This document shows, piece after piece, positions 26,462 to 35,618 of a stretch of 64,000 nucleotides of DNA. The notes under the pieces were generated by a model. The model searched no databases, was not told the origin of the DNA, and was given only the letters and a program-made list of their open reading frames with translations. The position numbers were made by a program, and so were the translations under genes. How positions within the stretch are numbered: the stretch's first letter is position 1; each line of letters opens with the position of its first letter. Location: positions 44,146-108,145 of the IMG/VR virus record IMGVR_UViG_3300042731_004843. One strand, 5' to 3'. The stretch comes from a virus.

Positions 26462-27358
26462 ATGGCGATCCACCGCAGTCCTTGTGAGTACTTCATCAAG
26501 TTTCTGCTGTCCCAGCAGGAGCATGAGCCCAACGCTATCCTACAAATCCTGGAGGACTTTAATCTCGGGACAGGGGGACTGGGGATCAGCTACATAAAGC
26601 GCCTGCAGCGTGATATGGAGCCGGTGCCTGAGCCTTGGGACCTGACCGACAAGGACGGACCAACCAGAGAGTACCTCAAGAAGCACAAGATCCATGACCT
26701 GTACTTCCCGCACGCCCATGTACAAGAGGCGTACGGCATCCTCTCCAGCGCGCAGCTGCGGGAGGACATAGAGCAGCTGCTGCTGTCCCCGCTACGTATC
26801 GAAGAAGTGGTGAAGCGGATTAACCGCCACTACAACATGACGATGACGATAGAGGGGGCGGAAGCGTACCGGCACTACTTCTGGAACAAGAGCCTACTCT
26901 CGATGCAGGAGTGGATGGAGGTGCTTGAAGGCACGCCCATGGGATCGGAGAGCATCACCATGCTCAGGGTGAGTCCCGATGTGGCGCAGTCTCTGGTGCC
27001 TTGGATAGCCGGTATGGCCGGGCCACCGAAGACACTCAATACGGGTACGGTGGCTCGGCGCATGAGGGACATTGCGTTCCTAAAGGTGTTGGAAATCGAG
27101 AGGCAGCCAGCTACACTGGCCCACTCGAAGATGATGAAGAACTACATGGACGTGGTCCGTGGCGCAGAGGCCGAGATGCGCCAGAGCGAGGTTGCTCTGA
27201 AGGACGTACTCAAGGCGTTCGAGAAGTTCCGCTTGCGTAAAGATGACAACTCCGTGCCCTCAATCGAGGAAGTGGCGGGCCCGAATTTCAGCCATTCCGG
27301 GGAGGGGACTGGGGCTGCTAATACTGCGGACGATATAATGGAGGACGACGATGGCTGA
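26462..27358 (+). CDS. Hypothetical protein upstream of terminase
   Basis: A 298-residue, largely helical product starting one base after the previous stop. It includes LREDIEQLLLSPLRIEEVVKR and a C-terminal acidic tail (ADDIMEDDDG). No family recognised. Position two genes before terminase large subunit would allow a small terminase role, but no DNA-binding signature is evident, so this is only a possibility. Confidence 0.65.
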   Translation: MAIHRSPCEYFIKFLLSQQEHEPNAILQILEDFNLGTGGLGISYIKRLQRDMEPVPEPWDLTDKDGPTREYLKKHKIHDLYFPHAHVQEAYGILSSAQLREDIEQLLLSPLRIEEVVKRINRHYNMTMTIEGAEAYRHYFWNKSLLSMQEWMEVLEGTPMGSESITMLRVSPDVAQSLVPWIAGMAGPPKTLNTGTVARRMRDIAFLKVLEIERQPATLAHSKMMKNYMDVVRGAEAEMRQSEVALKDVLKAFEKFRLRKDDNSVPSIEEVAGPNFSHSGEGTGAANTADDIMEDDDG

Positions 27359-27881
27359 GACTAAAGAGGTAGTAGTACGTGGCGGAATCAAGACCGCGCA
27401 GACCAAGAGACCTTTCTGGGTTTCTGACGAAGAGAAAAAGGGCCTATCTACTACCCCGCCGGACAATCTGGATGTGGCGTCCGCTATTCCCGCTCTGACA
27501 TGTGTAGAGGCCGGCTCTCTTGTGGGGGCCTACACCCGCAAGGACGGGTTGGTGATCTACCACGTCTACAAAAAGGATCGGAAAGAGATCTACGACGCTG
27601 CTCACGAGGCGCTGGCGAAGACTCGGGATCCGGCCGCTCAACAAGAGATATCCCGGAGGGCTAACCAAGATCTGGAAGAACATCCTTGGTGGCCGGACAC
27701 CGTAGTAAAACTCCACGAGGTCTTCTCCGAGCACTTCAAGCACCACCCCAACAAGATCACCTACTTCCCAGAGGTAGATAGCTGGTCTGTGATCTTGCCC
27801 GAACCCACTATGCCAGCAGCCTTGGCGCCACAATATCTAAAGGCTGCTCTCAGCAAACTCGCCCTATCGGTTGATGGCTAA
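27351..27881 (+). CDS. Hypothetical protein before terminase
   Basis: A 176-residue product overlapping the upstream gene by eight bases, SD GGAGG. The N-terminal GGIKTAQTKRPFWVSDEEKK carries the K-x-A motif. The rest mixes helices with an aromatic segment (YFPEVDSWSVILPEP). Last gene before the structured 216-nt gap ahead of terminase. Function unknown. Confidence 0.65.
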   Translation: MAETKEVVVRGGIKTAQTKRPFWVSDEEKKGLSTTPPDNLDVASAIPALTCVEAGSLVGAYTRKDGLVIYHVYKKDRKEIYDAAHEALAKTRDPAAQQEISRRANQDLEEHPWWPDTVVKLHEVFSEHFKHHPNKITYFPEVDSWSVILPEPTMPAALAPQYLKAALSKLALSVDG

Positions 27882-27886
27882 GTTGT

Positions 27887-27904
27887 GGCCGGCTTACGCC
27901 GGCC
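27887..27904 (+). terminator. GC-rich hairpin after the first virion block
   Basis: GGCCGGC-ttac-GCCGGCC is a perfect 7-bp stem with a tetraloop starting a few bases after the stop at 27881. There is no T-run, so it may be a weak or factor-dependent terminator or a 3'-end stabiliser. Confidence 0.45.
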
Positions 27905-27916
27905 GGCAACATATCG

Positions 27917-27975
27917 TGGAAGATTCGGGCAAATCGATCGAATACAGCACCGATCGTAGTTGCCCGAACCTTCCA
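27917..27975 (+). ncRNA. Long three-part RNA-like hairpin upstream of terminase
   Basis: TGGAAG, one A-C mismatch, TTCGGGCAA, a small internal loop and CGATCG on the left pair with CGATCG, TTGCCCGAA and CTTCCA on the right across a 10-nt loop. That is 21 base pairs in a 59-nt element. It is non-coding and lies in the largest gap of the virion blocks. It may be a processed RNA, a packaging or termination signal, or a DNA operator; direction of transcription and function are unknown. Confidence 0.5.
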
Positions 27976-28097
27976 ATCGAAGGGTGAGGAGGTTGGGCGC
28001 GTACAACATGGTGCGTAGGACCAGAGCAGTGATACATCCGGGTCCTACTAGTTTACTTATACCTTATCATTGCGGATCGTTTCGGTAGAATGGGAAC

Positions 28098-29927
28098 ATG
28101 TCCATAGTATCGCTAGACGAAGTGAAGTTGATCAGGTCCGCTAAGACCATGCCACTTCTCTACTCGGCGGACGGCGGAATCAAAGAGCCGTGGTTCGACT
28201 ACGATGAGGAGGGCATACCCACTGATTTTGGTCTGGATCTCGAGCCCCCTGACGTATCCCCGGAAGAGTTGGCGGAAATCGATCCCGACACGTTTATCTA
28301 CGACGTGTCGCCCTCCCAGTTCGCGGAGACGGCCATCAGAGTGCCCGAGGCTGGCCGGGTCACGGACTTCAAGTTCGAGGGGCGCGAATACCTGCGCAGG
28401 GTCTACGACTCTGACTCTAGGAAGATACTACTGAAGTGTGGGCGTCAGGTTGAGAAGAGCACGACCCTAGGTAACAGGCTGCTCTGCTACTCATCCCTGA
28501 CCAATAACTTCCGCTGTCTGTTCGTGGCTCCCTCGGCTGAGCAGGCCAAGGTTTTCTCCAACGACCGCATCAAGGACGTCATCGATGCGTCGCCGCTACT
28601 CAAGGCGTACACTTCCAGTAAGATCAACCAGGCCGTCTTCTTCAAGAAGTTCATCAACTTCTCCCAGATCCGGCTGCGCTATGCGTACCTTACGGCTGAC
28701 CGTGTCCGTGGTATCCCCGCCGACCTGGTTACCATTGACGAGATCCAGGACATCCTGATCGACAACATCCCGGTCATTGAGCAGTGTGCCTTCCACTCTC
28801 CCTACAAGTTGTTCCTCTACTCAGGCACTCCGAAGTCGATGGACAACACGATCGAGTTCTACTGGAACGAGTTCTCCACGCAGAACGAATGGGTAGTACC
28901 CTGTGAGCGGCACGGCACGCCCAACGACTCCAGCTCCTGGCATTGGAATGTTCTTACCGAGCGCAACATAGGTAAGAAGGGCCTAGTGTGCGACCGGTGC
29001 AAAGAGCCGATCAACGCACAGCACCCCATGGCGCGTTGGGCTGCCCTCAATCCGGTACACGAAGAGAACAAGTCCAAAGTCACTTTTGAGGGGTACCGCG
29101 TCCCGCAGATCATGGTGCCGTGGGTGGACTGGCCGGAGGTACTCCAGGCGCAAGAGCAATACCCCAGAGCCCAGTTCATGAACGAGAAGCTGGGCATGTC
29201 CTACGACTCTGGGGTGCGCCCCATCACTAGGGCACAACTTAAAGCCTGCTGCCAGCCCAGCATCCGGATGGGAGATATCGAGCACTTCAAGCAGATCGCA
29301 CAAGGTACACGGATATGGGCCGGGATCGACTGGGGGCCGGGGGAGAACGCCTCGTTTACGTGCATAGCATTCGGCGGGTACATGGGTACCGGCGTGTTCA
29401 ACATCTTCTGGGTCCATCGCTTCACTGGACCGGACCTCGAGCCTGAGAGACAGCTAGACCTGATCTCTCAGATGCTTTCCCAACTGAATGTTCAGTTGGC
29501 CGGCGTGGACTATGGCGGGGGCTTCTACCAGAATGATGCGCTGATCCGTCGCTTTGGACCGGCCAGGGTACAGAAGTTCCAGTACAACCCCCGACAAAAG
29601 AAGAAGGTCTACTGGGAGCAGAACCTGCTGCGGTGGATGTGCCACCGCTCCGAGGTGATGAGCGACGTCTTCAATGCCATGAAGCAGCAGAAGATAGCGC
29701 TACCTAACTGGGATGAGTTCTGTGACCCCTACGGCCAGGACATCCTGAACATCTTCAGTGAATTCAATGAGCGTCTGAGGATGATCGAATACAAGAAGGC
29801 CCCGGGCAAGACGGATGACGCCTTCCACTGCATCCTCTACTGCTTGCTGGCTTCTATGATCCAGAACCCGAGGCCGGACATCATCACGCCTATGAAGGAA
29901 GAGGGAATCCCGCAGCACCATGGCTAA
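28098..29927 (+). CDS. terL: Terminase large subunit
   Basis: A 609-residue DNA-packaging motor. The ATPase has Walker A CGRQVEKSTT near residues 113-122, Walker B VTIDEIQDI near 213 and the coupling segment LYSGTPKSMDN. A zinc ribbon (CDRCKE) lies between domains. The RNase H-like nuclease has IDWGPGE near 410, GVDYGGG near 470 and DDAFHC near the C-terminus as acidic ligands. It cuts and pumps phage DNA through the portal. No SD of note; the gap upstream carries two hairpins, and a bidirectional terminator follows. Confidence 0.93.
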   Translation: MSIVSLDEVKLIRSAKTMPLLYSADGGIKEPWFDYDEEGIPTDFGLDLEPPDVSPEELAEIDPDTFIYDVSPSQFAETAIRVPEAGRVTDFKFEGREYLRRVYDSDSRKILLKCGRQVEKSTTLGNRLLCYSSLTNNFRCLFVAPSAEQAKVFSNDRIKDVIDASPLLKAYTSSKINQAVFFKKFINFSQIRLRYAYLTADRVRGIPADLVTIDEIQDILIDNIPVIEQCAFHSPYKLFLYSGTPKSMDNTIEFYWNEFSTQNEWVVPCERHGTPNDSSSWHWNVLTERNIGKKGLVCDRCKEPINAQHPMARWAALNPVHEENKSKVTFEGYRVPQIMVPWVDWPEVLQAQEQYPRAQFMNEKLGMSYDSGVRPITRAQLKACCQPSIRMGDIEHFKQIAQGTRIWAGIDWGPGENASFTCIAFGGYMGTGVFNIFWVHRFTGPDLEPERQLDLISQMLSQLNVQLAGVDYGGGFYQNDALIRRFGPARVQKFQYNPRQKKKVYWEQNLLRWMCHRSEVMSDVFNAMKQQKIALPNWDEFCDPYGQDILNIFSEFNERLRMIEYKKAPGKTDDAFHCILYCLLASMIQNPRPDIITPMKEEGIPQHHG

Positions 29928-29957
29928 AGAAAGACAGGGGCGCGCCCCTGTCTTTCT
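29928..29957. terminator. Bidirectional rho-independent-type terminator
   Basis: A 30-nt perfect palindrome: AGAAAGACAGGGGCG followed by its exact reverse complement. It begins four bases after the terminase stop codon starts and separates terminase from the convergent minus-strand gene at 29963. The A/T-rich outer arms give short U-runs in both directions. Confidence 0.75.
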
Positions 29958-29962
29958 ACCTG

Positions 29963-30214
29963 CTAGCCGCCGAAGATCTTGCCGACGACCCACTTGCCTC
30001 CGCGGTACAGGCCGTAGCCAATGGCGGCACGGCCTGCAATGCCCACCCCGGCCTCCGCCTTGTTGCCAACACCAGGTTTGGCGAAGTGTTTGAAGGGGTG
30101 GAAGATGGCGACATCGAGGATCCCCAACCGCTCACTGGCTTCGAGCCGGCGATTCAGGTCTTCGATCTGTCGTCCCTGCGCCTCGACAGTTTCGTGAAGG
30201 TTCTTGTCGCTCAA
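29963..30214 (-). CDS. Small helical protein with glycine-rich tail
   Basis: An 83-residue product starting at TTG (30214) with a strong SD (AAGGAGA, six bases away). The N-terminal half is a heptad-like helix (VEAQGRQIEDLNRRLEASER) and the C-terminal half is Gly-rich and mildly hydrophobic (VGIAGRAAIGYGLYRGGKWV). It could be a small membrane-associated or virion protein. Convergent with terminase. Confidence 0.65.
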   Translation of the reverse strand: MSDKNLHETVEAQGRQIEDLNRRLEASERLGILDVAIFHPFKHFAKPGVGNKAEAGVGIAGRAAIGYGLYRGGKWVVGKIFGG

Positions 30215-30221
30215 AACAATT

Positions 30222-30256
30222 CTCCTTGCAAGGGGTTACTGGACTGCAGTCCTTGG
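30222..30256 (-). repeat. Small hairpin in the leader of the 83-residue gene
   Basis: The palindrome GGACTGCAGTCC lies between AAGGGG and CCCCTT, giving an interrupted stem just upstream of the gene starting at 30214. It could act as a terminator for the preceding minus-strand gene. Confidence 0.35.
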
Positions 30257-30289
30257 CCCCTTCCTTATCCCACAGTATTGATCAGTTTT

Positions 30290-30781
30290 TTAGTCGAGCT
30301 CTAGCTCGCCGTCCTTGAGCAGGATCTTGGCTTTCTCTGGTAGGTCGTCTGGGTATCTCTTGCACATGATCACGGCAACATCACGTACCATACGCCTCCC
30401 CTTCTCCAGTGTGGCGTACAGGTGCTGCAGTCCGATGTCACTGCCCAGGTCTTTGTGTTGTCGTATCGACGTCATCATCTTGATGGCGAGGTGGTAGAAC
30501 GGTTCCCAGGTGTGGTTGTAGTCCACGATGCCCTGTAGCCTCACCATCTCGTACTCTGACAGCTGTAGAAACAGCTCGGCCCAGCGTTCTATGGCTTCTG
30601 GAGGAAGCTGGGAGGGGGTCAGTCCTAGTAGCTGTACCGCGTCCCGATAGTACTTGAGCAGCTCTTCATTGGATACAGACCGAAGAGGGGACAGATCTAA
30701 CCCGTTGATGCGTAGCAGGAACTCTACCTGCTTTTCCAGCTTACCTACACGAGCTTGCAGCAGTGCTAGTTCCTGGTCCAT
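30290..30781 (-). CDS. Hypothetical helical protein
   Basis: ATG at 30781 is preferred over the GTG at 30790 because AGGTGGG precedes it at good distance. The 163-residue product begins with a coiled-coil (ELALLQARVGKLEKQVEFLL) and is helical throughout. It reads away from the promoter region at 30791-30880 shared with the large virion block. Function unknown. Confidence 0.65.
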   Translation of the reverse strand: MDQELALLQARVGKLEKQVEFLLRINGLDLSPLRSVSNEELLKYYRDAVQLLGLTPSQLPPEAIERWAELFLQLSEYEMVRLQGIVDYNHTWEPFYHLAIKMMTSIRQHKDLGSDIGLQHLYATLEKGRRMVRDVAVIMCKRYPDDLPEKAKILLKDGELELD

Positions 30782-30850
30782 GCTTCCCACCTGTGGTGCA
30801 TCGTGGTACCAATACTATGTCGTCCCCAGGCGTCCTTCAACCTGGGTATG

Positions 30851-30880
30851 TTGACAGTACCGGAAGCACGCACCTATGAT
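30851..30880 (+). promoter_or_regulatory. Promoter for the head/tail block
   Basis: TTGACA (30851-30856), 18-base spacer, TATGAT (30875-30880). Both boxes are close to sigma70 consensus. Expected start is about 11 bases before ATG at 30898, leaving a very short leader that still contains the SD AGAGGTGAG. Confidence 0.65.
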
Positions 30881-30897
30881 TGACCAGAGGTGAGCAG

Positions 30898-31815
30898 ATG
30901 AGCGATCCCAGTGCTATCCCCCTGGGCCTGCAGCAGCAAGAGGCCGCCAGAAATATTGATCCGGAACAGCTAGAGATGATGGGTAAGAGGGCGGCAGCTC
31001 TGTACACACAGGGTACGCCACTCAACGAGGCCGTCGTCTCGATAGTGAAGGAGGCACGGCTGGCGCCTGAACAGGTCAAGAGGGTGTGCGAATTCGCCAA
31101 TACCTCGGCTTATCTAGAGGAGTTCGAGAAGGCCGGGGAGGTCAGGAACGTGGAGTTCCAGGGTGGTCTGGCTGACCCGGGGGTGGTGCTGAAGGAGCTC
31201 AATGATGGCTCGGTGCCAGCTGTGCACCAGGTCTCCACGGAAGACTATGCTCCCCCCTCCGGATCCTACAAGACCGCTAGCGCTGATGTGTCCCTCCTGG
31301 CTGAGGCCTTCGGAGCGGTAGCAGGCCTGGAAAAGACCGCTAGCGTGAACCACTCTTCCCGAGCAAATCCAGTAGAGGCCGTCCATGATCTACGTGTGCG
31401 GCTGGAGGGTGCACGGGATCATTTGATGAGCAAGCTCTCCTCCTCAGAGATCGTCCTCAATGAGGCCAAGATCTTACTGAAGGAGGCGGCCGCCGAGGCA
31501 GTGCTGCAGGGCATGCCGATGGGAGATATCGTCCGGGCCTGGTGCAACTACGGTGACGCCAATCAGATCAAAGAGGCGACGGTCATGGTCAGGGACCATC
31601 TCCGTGCCCGTAGGATACTAGGGGCCGAACAGTTCGCGGAGTCCATGTCCAAGGAGGCCTCTGCCGGAGTCATCGCCAACCCGGAGCACCCACTGGTGGA
31701 CAACTTCCTAGTGCTCAATAAGATCGCCTTCGAGCATGCGAAGCTCGAGGAGGGCGTACGTATCCTTGGCGACCGTCTGGGAGACGTGCAGTCCTCACTT
31801 AGAGGGCTACTATGA
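30898..31815 (+). CDS. Hypothetical virion-type protein with K-x-A motifs
   Basis: ATG at 30898 has AGAGGTGAG upstream; the frame back to 30880 uses a TTG in the promoter. The 305-residue product is mostly helical and has several K-x-A-[AS] motifs (YKTASADV, EKTASVNH, LLKEAAAE, SKEASAGV). First gene of the head/tail block. It overlaps the next gene by four bases. Function unknown. Confidence 0.7.
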   Translation: MSDPSAIPLGLQQQEAARNIDPEQLEMMGKRAAALYTQGTPLNEAVVSIVKEARLAPEQVKRVCEFANTSAYLEEFEKAGEVRNVEFQGGLADPGVVLKELNDGSVPAVHQVSTEDYAPPSGSYKTASADVSLLAEAFGAVAGLEKTASVNHSSRANPVEAVHDLRVRLEGARDHLMSKLSSSEIVLNEAKILLKEAAAEAVLQGMPMGDIVRAWCNYGDANQIKEATVMVRDHLRARRILGAEQFAESMSKEASAGVIANPEHPLVDNFLVLNKIAFEHAKLEEGVRILGDRLGDVQSSLRGLL

Positions 31816-32123
31816 GCATGGAGAAGGTAGCGCGCGCCTTCCAGATCTTGCAGGGTATGGAGAAGATGGGCGTGAACATCCTTGGCGGCCTGTCCGAAGC
31901 CGCCAAGTCGTTTGACGCGCTCGGTAAAGGCATGGCCGGGGCCCTAAAGGCTCGAGGGCATGAGACGGCAGCTGGTGTTGCGCGTGTGTTGCCCTACGTG
32001 GGAGCAGCCTACGCCGGGAAGAAAGCGTACGAGTCCGGCCCGGCTCAGCGGGTGCGTGCGTGGCACCAGCGGAGACAGTACGAGAAGGCCATGCGGCAGG
32101 CTCAGCAAGGAGGCTACTACTGA
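31812..32123 (+). CDS. Small helical virion-type protein
   Basis: A 103-residue product with ATGA overlap to the upstream gene and a TGATG overlap to the next. Amphipathic helices (FQILQGMEKMGVNILGGLSE), an Ala/Gly segment (VARVLPYVGAAYAGKKAYES) and a basic C-terminus. It resembles the other small Gly/Ala-rich virion candidates. Function unknown. Confidence 0.65.
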   Translation: MSMEKVARAFQILQGMEKMGVNILGGLSEAAKSFDALGKGMAGALKARGHETAAGVARVLPYVGAAYAGKKAYESGPAQRVRAWHQRRQYEKAMRQAQQGGYY

Positions 32124-32845
32124 TGTCCAATCCAGTAGACGAATTCCTGCAGATGAAAGAGAAGCAGGCTGGGTTCCTGTCCAACTTGGGCAAAGCCATG
32201 AGAGGGCTAGGACAGGCATTTAAGGGCGGGCTGGCACAGGAGACGTTGAAGGCCGACACCACACTGACTATGGGACAGGCACTAGCCCGAGGTGCGGGGC
32301 AAGCGCTGCTTCCAGCTGCCGTCACGGCCGCAGCTGCCGGCATAGCCACGGGAGCAAGCAGGGGGATAGGCGCAGTGATGGATCGGTTTGGTAAGGCTAA
32401 GGACTACCAGGCCATGATGCAGGTACACCCCACCTTGCGGGACAAAGATCCTGGACAGGCACAACTCTACTTCAACTCTTTGCGCAGCACGGCACCTACA
32501 CTGGCGAAAGACCCACTAGTTGCGGGGTCTTTCGTGCGGAACATGATGGAGCTGCAGCCCTCAGAAGGTCCGGCCGTACCGTTGGCTACTACCAAGCTGC
32601 TGGCAGATGCGCAGAAGTCTTTGTCGCAGGCTCGTGGTGGCCGCGGCCCGATCGCAGAGGCGTTCATGACTGGCCGCTCACCTATGTTTGAGATGCCCAG
32701 GCAGCAACCTGAGCGCCCACAACTAGTTGGTGAGAGGCGTTTCGGCCCGATTCCTGGGGAGAAGATCTACGAGGAGGGCAAGATCGTAGGCCAAAAGCCG
32801 TCCACATGGGGTCCGGTGGGAGAAACCGTGAAGGACTACGGCTAG
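32123..32845 (+). CDS. KQAG-type membrane-active virion-type protein
   Basis: ATG at 32123 with AAGGAGG upstream, coupled to the previous gene. The 240-residue product has KEKQAGFLSNLGKAMRGLGQ followed by FKGG, matching the amphipathic element of the 104-residue protein at 22855, then an Ala/Gly hydrophobic stretch (ALLPAAVTAAAAGIATGASR). The C-terminal part is Pro/Arg-rich. An injected or membrane-interacting role is inferred from composition only. Confidence 0.65.
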   Translation: MSNPVDEFLQMKEKQAGFLSNLGKAMRGLGQAFKGGLAQETLKADTTLTMGQALARGAGQALLPAAVTAAAAGIATGASRGIGAVMDRFGKAKDYQAMMQVHPTLRDKDPGQAQLYFNSLRSTAPTLAKDPLVAGSFVRNMMELQPSEGPAVPLATTKLLADAQKSLSQARGGRGPIAEAFMTGRSPMFEMPRQQPERPQLVGERRFGPIPGEKIYEEGKIVGQKPSTWGPVGETVKDYG

Positions 32846-32848
32846 CCT

Positions 32849-34894
32849 ATGATCGTCAAGGTCTGCCAGTTCAAGGCTCGACGAGAACGAGGTGAGCGTC
32901 TCGTTGAAGTCTTCCAGCCCGGAGACATGGAGAAGGCGGCCGCCTTCTTTGGTGGGGAGCAGCAGTCTGCCGTGGGGCACCCGTACAGGGGTGGTATGGC
33001 TAAGACCGCGGCGCCCATGTTGCCCGAGGTGCAGGCCTACCTAGAAAAGTTACGCCCCGATTCCAACAGAATCTACGTCCTCGTCAATGCCCTTGGAGCT
33101 GGAGAGTTCTGGGGCTCGAACATCAACGGGGACTACTTCCCTGAAGCCTCCTTGATCCACAAAGGCCCAGTCTACGGGTACGAAACCTTCTATGGGGCCT
33201 TCCCTTACAAACACCATGTCAACAAGGACCCCAGCAGGTCCTTCGGTAAGGTGGAGCTAGCCGTCTGGAATGACCGCATGAAGCGTGTAGAGCTCGTGGT
33301 CATGATCGACAGGGCTCTGGCCGCAAGGTTCGGTGCGCAGGATGTCTGCGACAAACTGGACCATGGGCTGTTCCCAGACGTCAGCATGGGGTGCAAGGTA
33401 CCCTACGACCTCTGCTCCAAGTGCCTAGACTGGGAGAAGTACCGCCGGGCACAGTCCACCTTTGATCCTACTCGCCACCGTTCGGTGGGGGCCGCCGTAC
33501 TGGAGTTCCACAAGAAGAATCCTATCCGTGGGCTCTCTGTCACTCGCGATGACTACTGTGAGCACCTCAAGACGATGCTCAACCGCATCCTTGGGGACGG
33601 TGTTAAGGTCTACGCGATCAACGACTACCCCCGCTTCTTCGACATCTCGTTCGTGTTCATAGGCGCGGACAAGACAGCAAAAGTCATGGCAAAGTTGGCT
33701 TCGGCACATACTGGGGGGGCCATATATGTTGTCGAGCCATCTTGGCAGGTGGCGGAGAATCTGGGGTACGAGCAGCCCTCCACGGAGAAGGAGCTCGAGC
33801 TGGAGAAGGCGGCCGCCGTGCAGTGGATCGCACGTGGAGGTCCCAAGCTCCGGCAGGCAGCTAGAACCGTGACGAAGGGGGTTCGGGGTAAAGCTACGAC
33901 AGTCAAGGAGATCGGGGGAGAAGCAGCCGAACGTGTCCTGGAGCGTAAAATGGAGCGCACGAAGGGCAAGGAGAAGCTGTCAGGCATCGAGGCGGTGCTG
34001 GCCAAGCTGCAAGAAAAAAGGGCTTCCCAGTCCAAGGGCGCGGAGATTATAAAGGAAGTCGTTCCGACACAATTCGGTAGTAAGGCTGTGCCTTTGGAAG
34101 GATCAAAAAGACCAGATCTACCTGATGAGGTCCTAGACGCTCTGGGCGGATGTCCATTGAGCGAGGCCCTCTCCACTCCCACCACGATGGGCATGGTACT
34201 GAAGCCCCGCGAGTTCCAGCGCATCACCATCATCCATGTTGGCAAGAAGCCCCTGGCCGACGCACTGGACAAAGACGGGAAGTTGTTTGCTCCTGTAGAA
34301 GGATCGGACACCTCTGTACCAATGGGCGGAGAGCACTTCAGCGAGATGCTGAAGAAGCTCCTGTTGCCGTTTCTCGAAGATCGCAGCTGCCTAGAGCCCA
34401 TCGCCAAGCGCAGACTCATCCGGGTCACGGTCGGCAAGCAGCCGGAGCACGAAGACCCGGATCGGGAATATGTGCAAGATGACCCCTTCCTACAGAAGAT
34501 CTCCTCAGCCTATAATGGCTACCTAGATCGCTTCGTGGACTGTTGGAGGGACGCGCCAGTGATCGTAGATCAGCACGCTGATCTTTGGGAGGCGGTGTTC
34601 AGGGAGGGCGTGGGAGACGGCTTCTCGAAGGAGGCTGCGGGTACAAGGGTGAATCCGGCTGTGGTTTTGGCAGGTATCGGGGCCGGATACGGACTGAGCG
34701 AGTACGCACGATGGCAGCGAGAAAAAGCCAGGATGGGGAGTCGGGCGCCAGTGGGTCCTGTCATGGACACGCTAGCGGAGTACCCGAAGCTCTTGGCAGC
34801 GCTGGGCGGTCTCGCTGCTTTAAAACAACAAGGTTCCAAAATCCCGGACAGATTGTTCCACGGCATCAAAGGTGCGATCACGATGGGTAAATAG
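32849..34894 (+). CDS. Putative prohead maturation protease with long C-terminal extension
   Basis: A 681-residue product. Residues 55-270 resemble the prohead serine protease fold: SNINGDYFPEASL near 89, a catalytic-type His in YKHHVNKDPSRSFGKVELA near 122, and a catalytic-type Ser in FPDVSMGCKVPY near 178. A Cys pair DLCSKC follows. The C-terminal 400 residues carry K-x-A motifs (EKAAAFFG, AKTAAPML, EKAAAVQW, SKEAAGTR) and a Gly/Ala segment. Scaffold-like genes and the capsid gene follow directly, the usual order for such proteases. The triad assignment is by pattern and remains uncertain. Confidence 0.6.
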   Translation: MIVKVCQFKARRERGERLVEVFQPGDMEKAAAFFGGEQQSAVGHPYRGGMAKTAAPMLPEVQAYLEKLRPDSNRIYVLVNALGAGEFWGSNINGDYFPEASLIHKGPVYGYETFYGAFPYKHHVNKDPSRSFGKVELAVWNDRMKRVELVVMIDRALAARFGAQDVCDKLDHGLFPDVSMGCKVPYDLCSKCLDWEKYRRAQSTFDPTRHRSVGAAVLEFHKKNPIRGLSVTRDDYCEHLKTMLNRILGDGVKVYAINDYPRFFDISFVFIGADKTAKVMAKLASAHTGGAIYVVEPSWQVAENLGYEQPSTEKELELEKAAAVQWIARGGPKLRQAARTVTKGVRGKATTVKEIGGEAAERVLERKMERTKGKEKLSGIEAVLAKLQEKRASQSKGAEIIKEVVPTQFGSKAVPLEGSKRPDLPDEVLDALGGCPLSEALSTPTTMGMVLKPREFQRITIIHVGKKPLADALDKDGKLFAPVEGSDTSVPMGGEHFSEMLKKLLLPFLEDRSCLEPIAKRRLIRVTVGKQPEHEDPDREYVQDDPFLQKISSAYNGYLDRFVDCWRDAPVIVDQHADLWEAVFREGVGDGFSKEAAGTRVNPAVVLAGIGAGYGLSEYARWQREKARMGSRAPVGPVMDTLAEYPKLLAALGGLAALKQQGSKIPDRLFHGIKGAITMGK

Positions 34895-34979
34895 TCTCGG
34901 TGATCGTCAGAGGCGTTGACACCTCGAGGACACGGCTCACCGGCTGAGAGAGAACGAAACCGAGATCAAGGAGAAGACA

Positions 34980-35618
34980 ATGGACGAGCAACTCGCACAG
35001 ATCTACGGCACCGGACAGCCCGTGGCCCACGATGAGGAAGACCTTCAGAAGACCGCGGCCGCTGAGCTGCTGGTCAAGCTGGCTGAATCAAATGGCGTCT
35101 CTCTGGATCAGTTCTCTGATGAGGACATCCAGGGGATGATCACCGAGCTGTACCAGGACAAGGAAGCCGCGTCCAAGTGCAGTGAGGGTATGCCGCCCTT
35201 CCCGCCCAAGAAGGACGAGAAGGAAGACAAGAAGGACAAGGGTGAGGACGAGGGCGACGAGAAGAAGGAGAAGGAAGCTCAGGCCAAGTTCGCAGAGGCC
35301 GACTTCCTGGGCCGCGTCATGGCGCACGCCATGGTGCAGGAGCTCAACAACATCGACAAGACGGCATCGCCCCAGCAGCAAGAGAAGCAGGCGGCAGCTC
35401 CCGAGCAAGGAGCTGCCCTGGAGCAGCTCGCTCAGCAGCGTGCGTGGGAGATGGCCAAAGAGGCCGGCTACGTGGATGAGCAGGGCAACCTAATCACCCC
35501 GCAGCAGCCACCGAAAGAGAAGACTTCCGCCCTGAAGCAGGCCGTGGATTTCCGCGCTCTCCAGCTCTTGGAGGAGGCGGGTCTGCCTGTCGAGTGGAAG
35601 GATCAAGGCAAGGAGTAG
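34980..35618 (+). CDS. Charged scaffold-like protein
   Basis: A 212-residue product with SD AAGGAGAAG. The centre is a lysine/acid run (KKDEKEDKKDKGEDEGDEKK) and the rest is helical and Gln-rich. K-x-A motifs flank it (QKTAAAEL, DKTASPQQ, EKQAAAPE). The position between candidate protease and capsid, and the composition, fit an internal scaffold or core protein that is cut during head maturation. No sequence signature proves this. Confidence 0.6.
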   Translation: MDEQLAQIYGTGQPVAHDEEDLQKTAAAELLVKLAESNGVSLDQFSDEDIQGMITELYQDKEAASKCSEGMPPFPPKKDEKEDKKDKGEDEGDEKKEKEAQAKFAEADFLGRVMAHAMVQELNNIDKTASPQQQEKQAAAPEQGAALEQLAQQRAWEMAKEAGYVDEQGNLITPQQPPKEKTSALKQAVDFRALQLLEEAGLPVEWKDQGKE

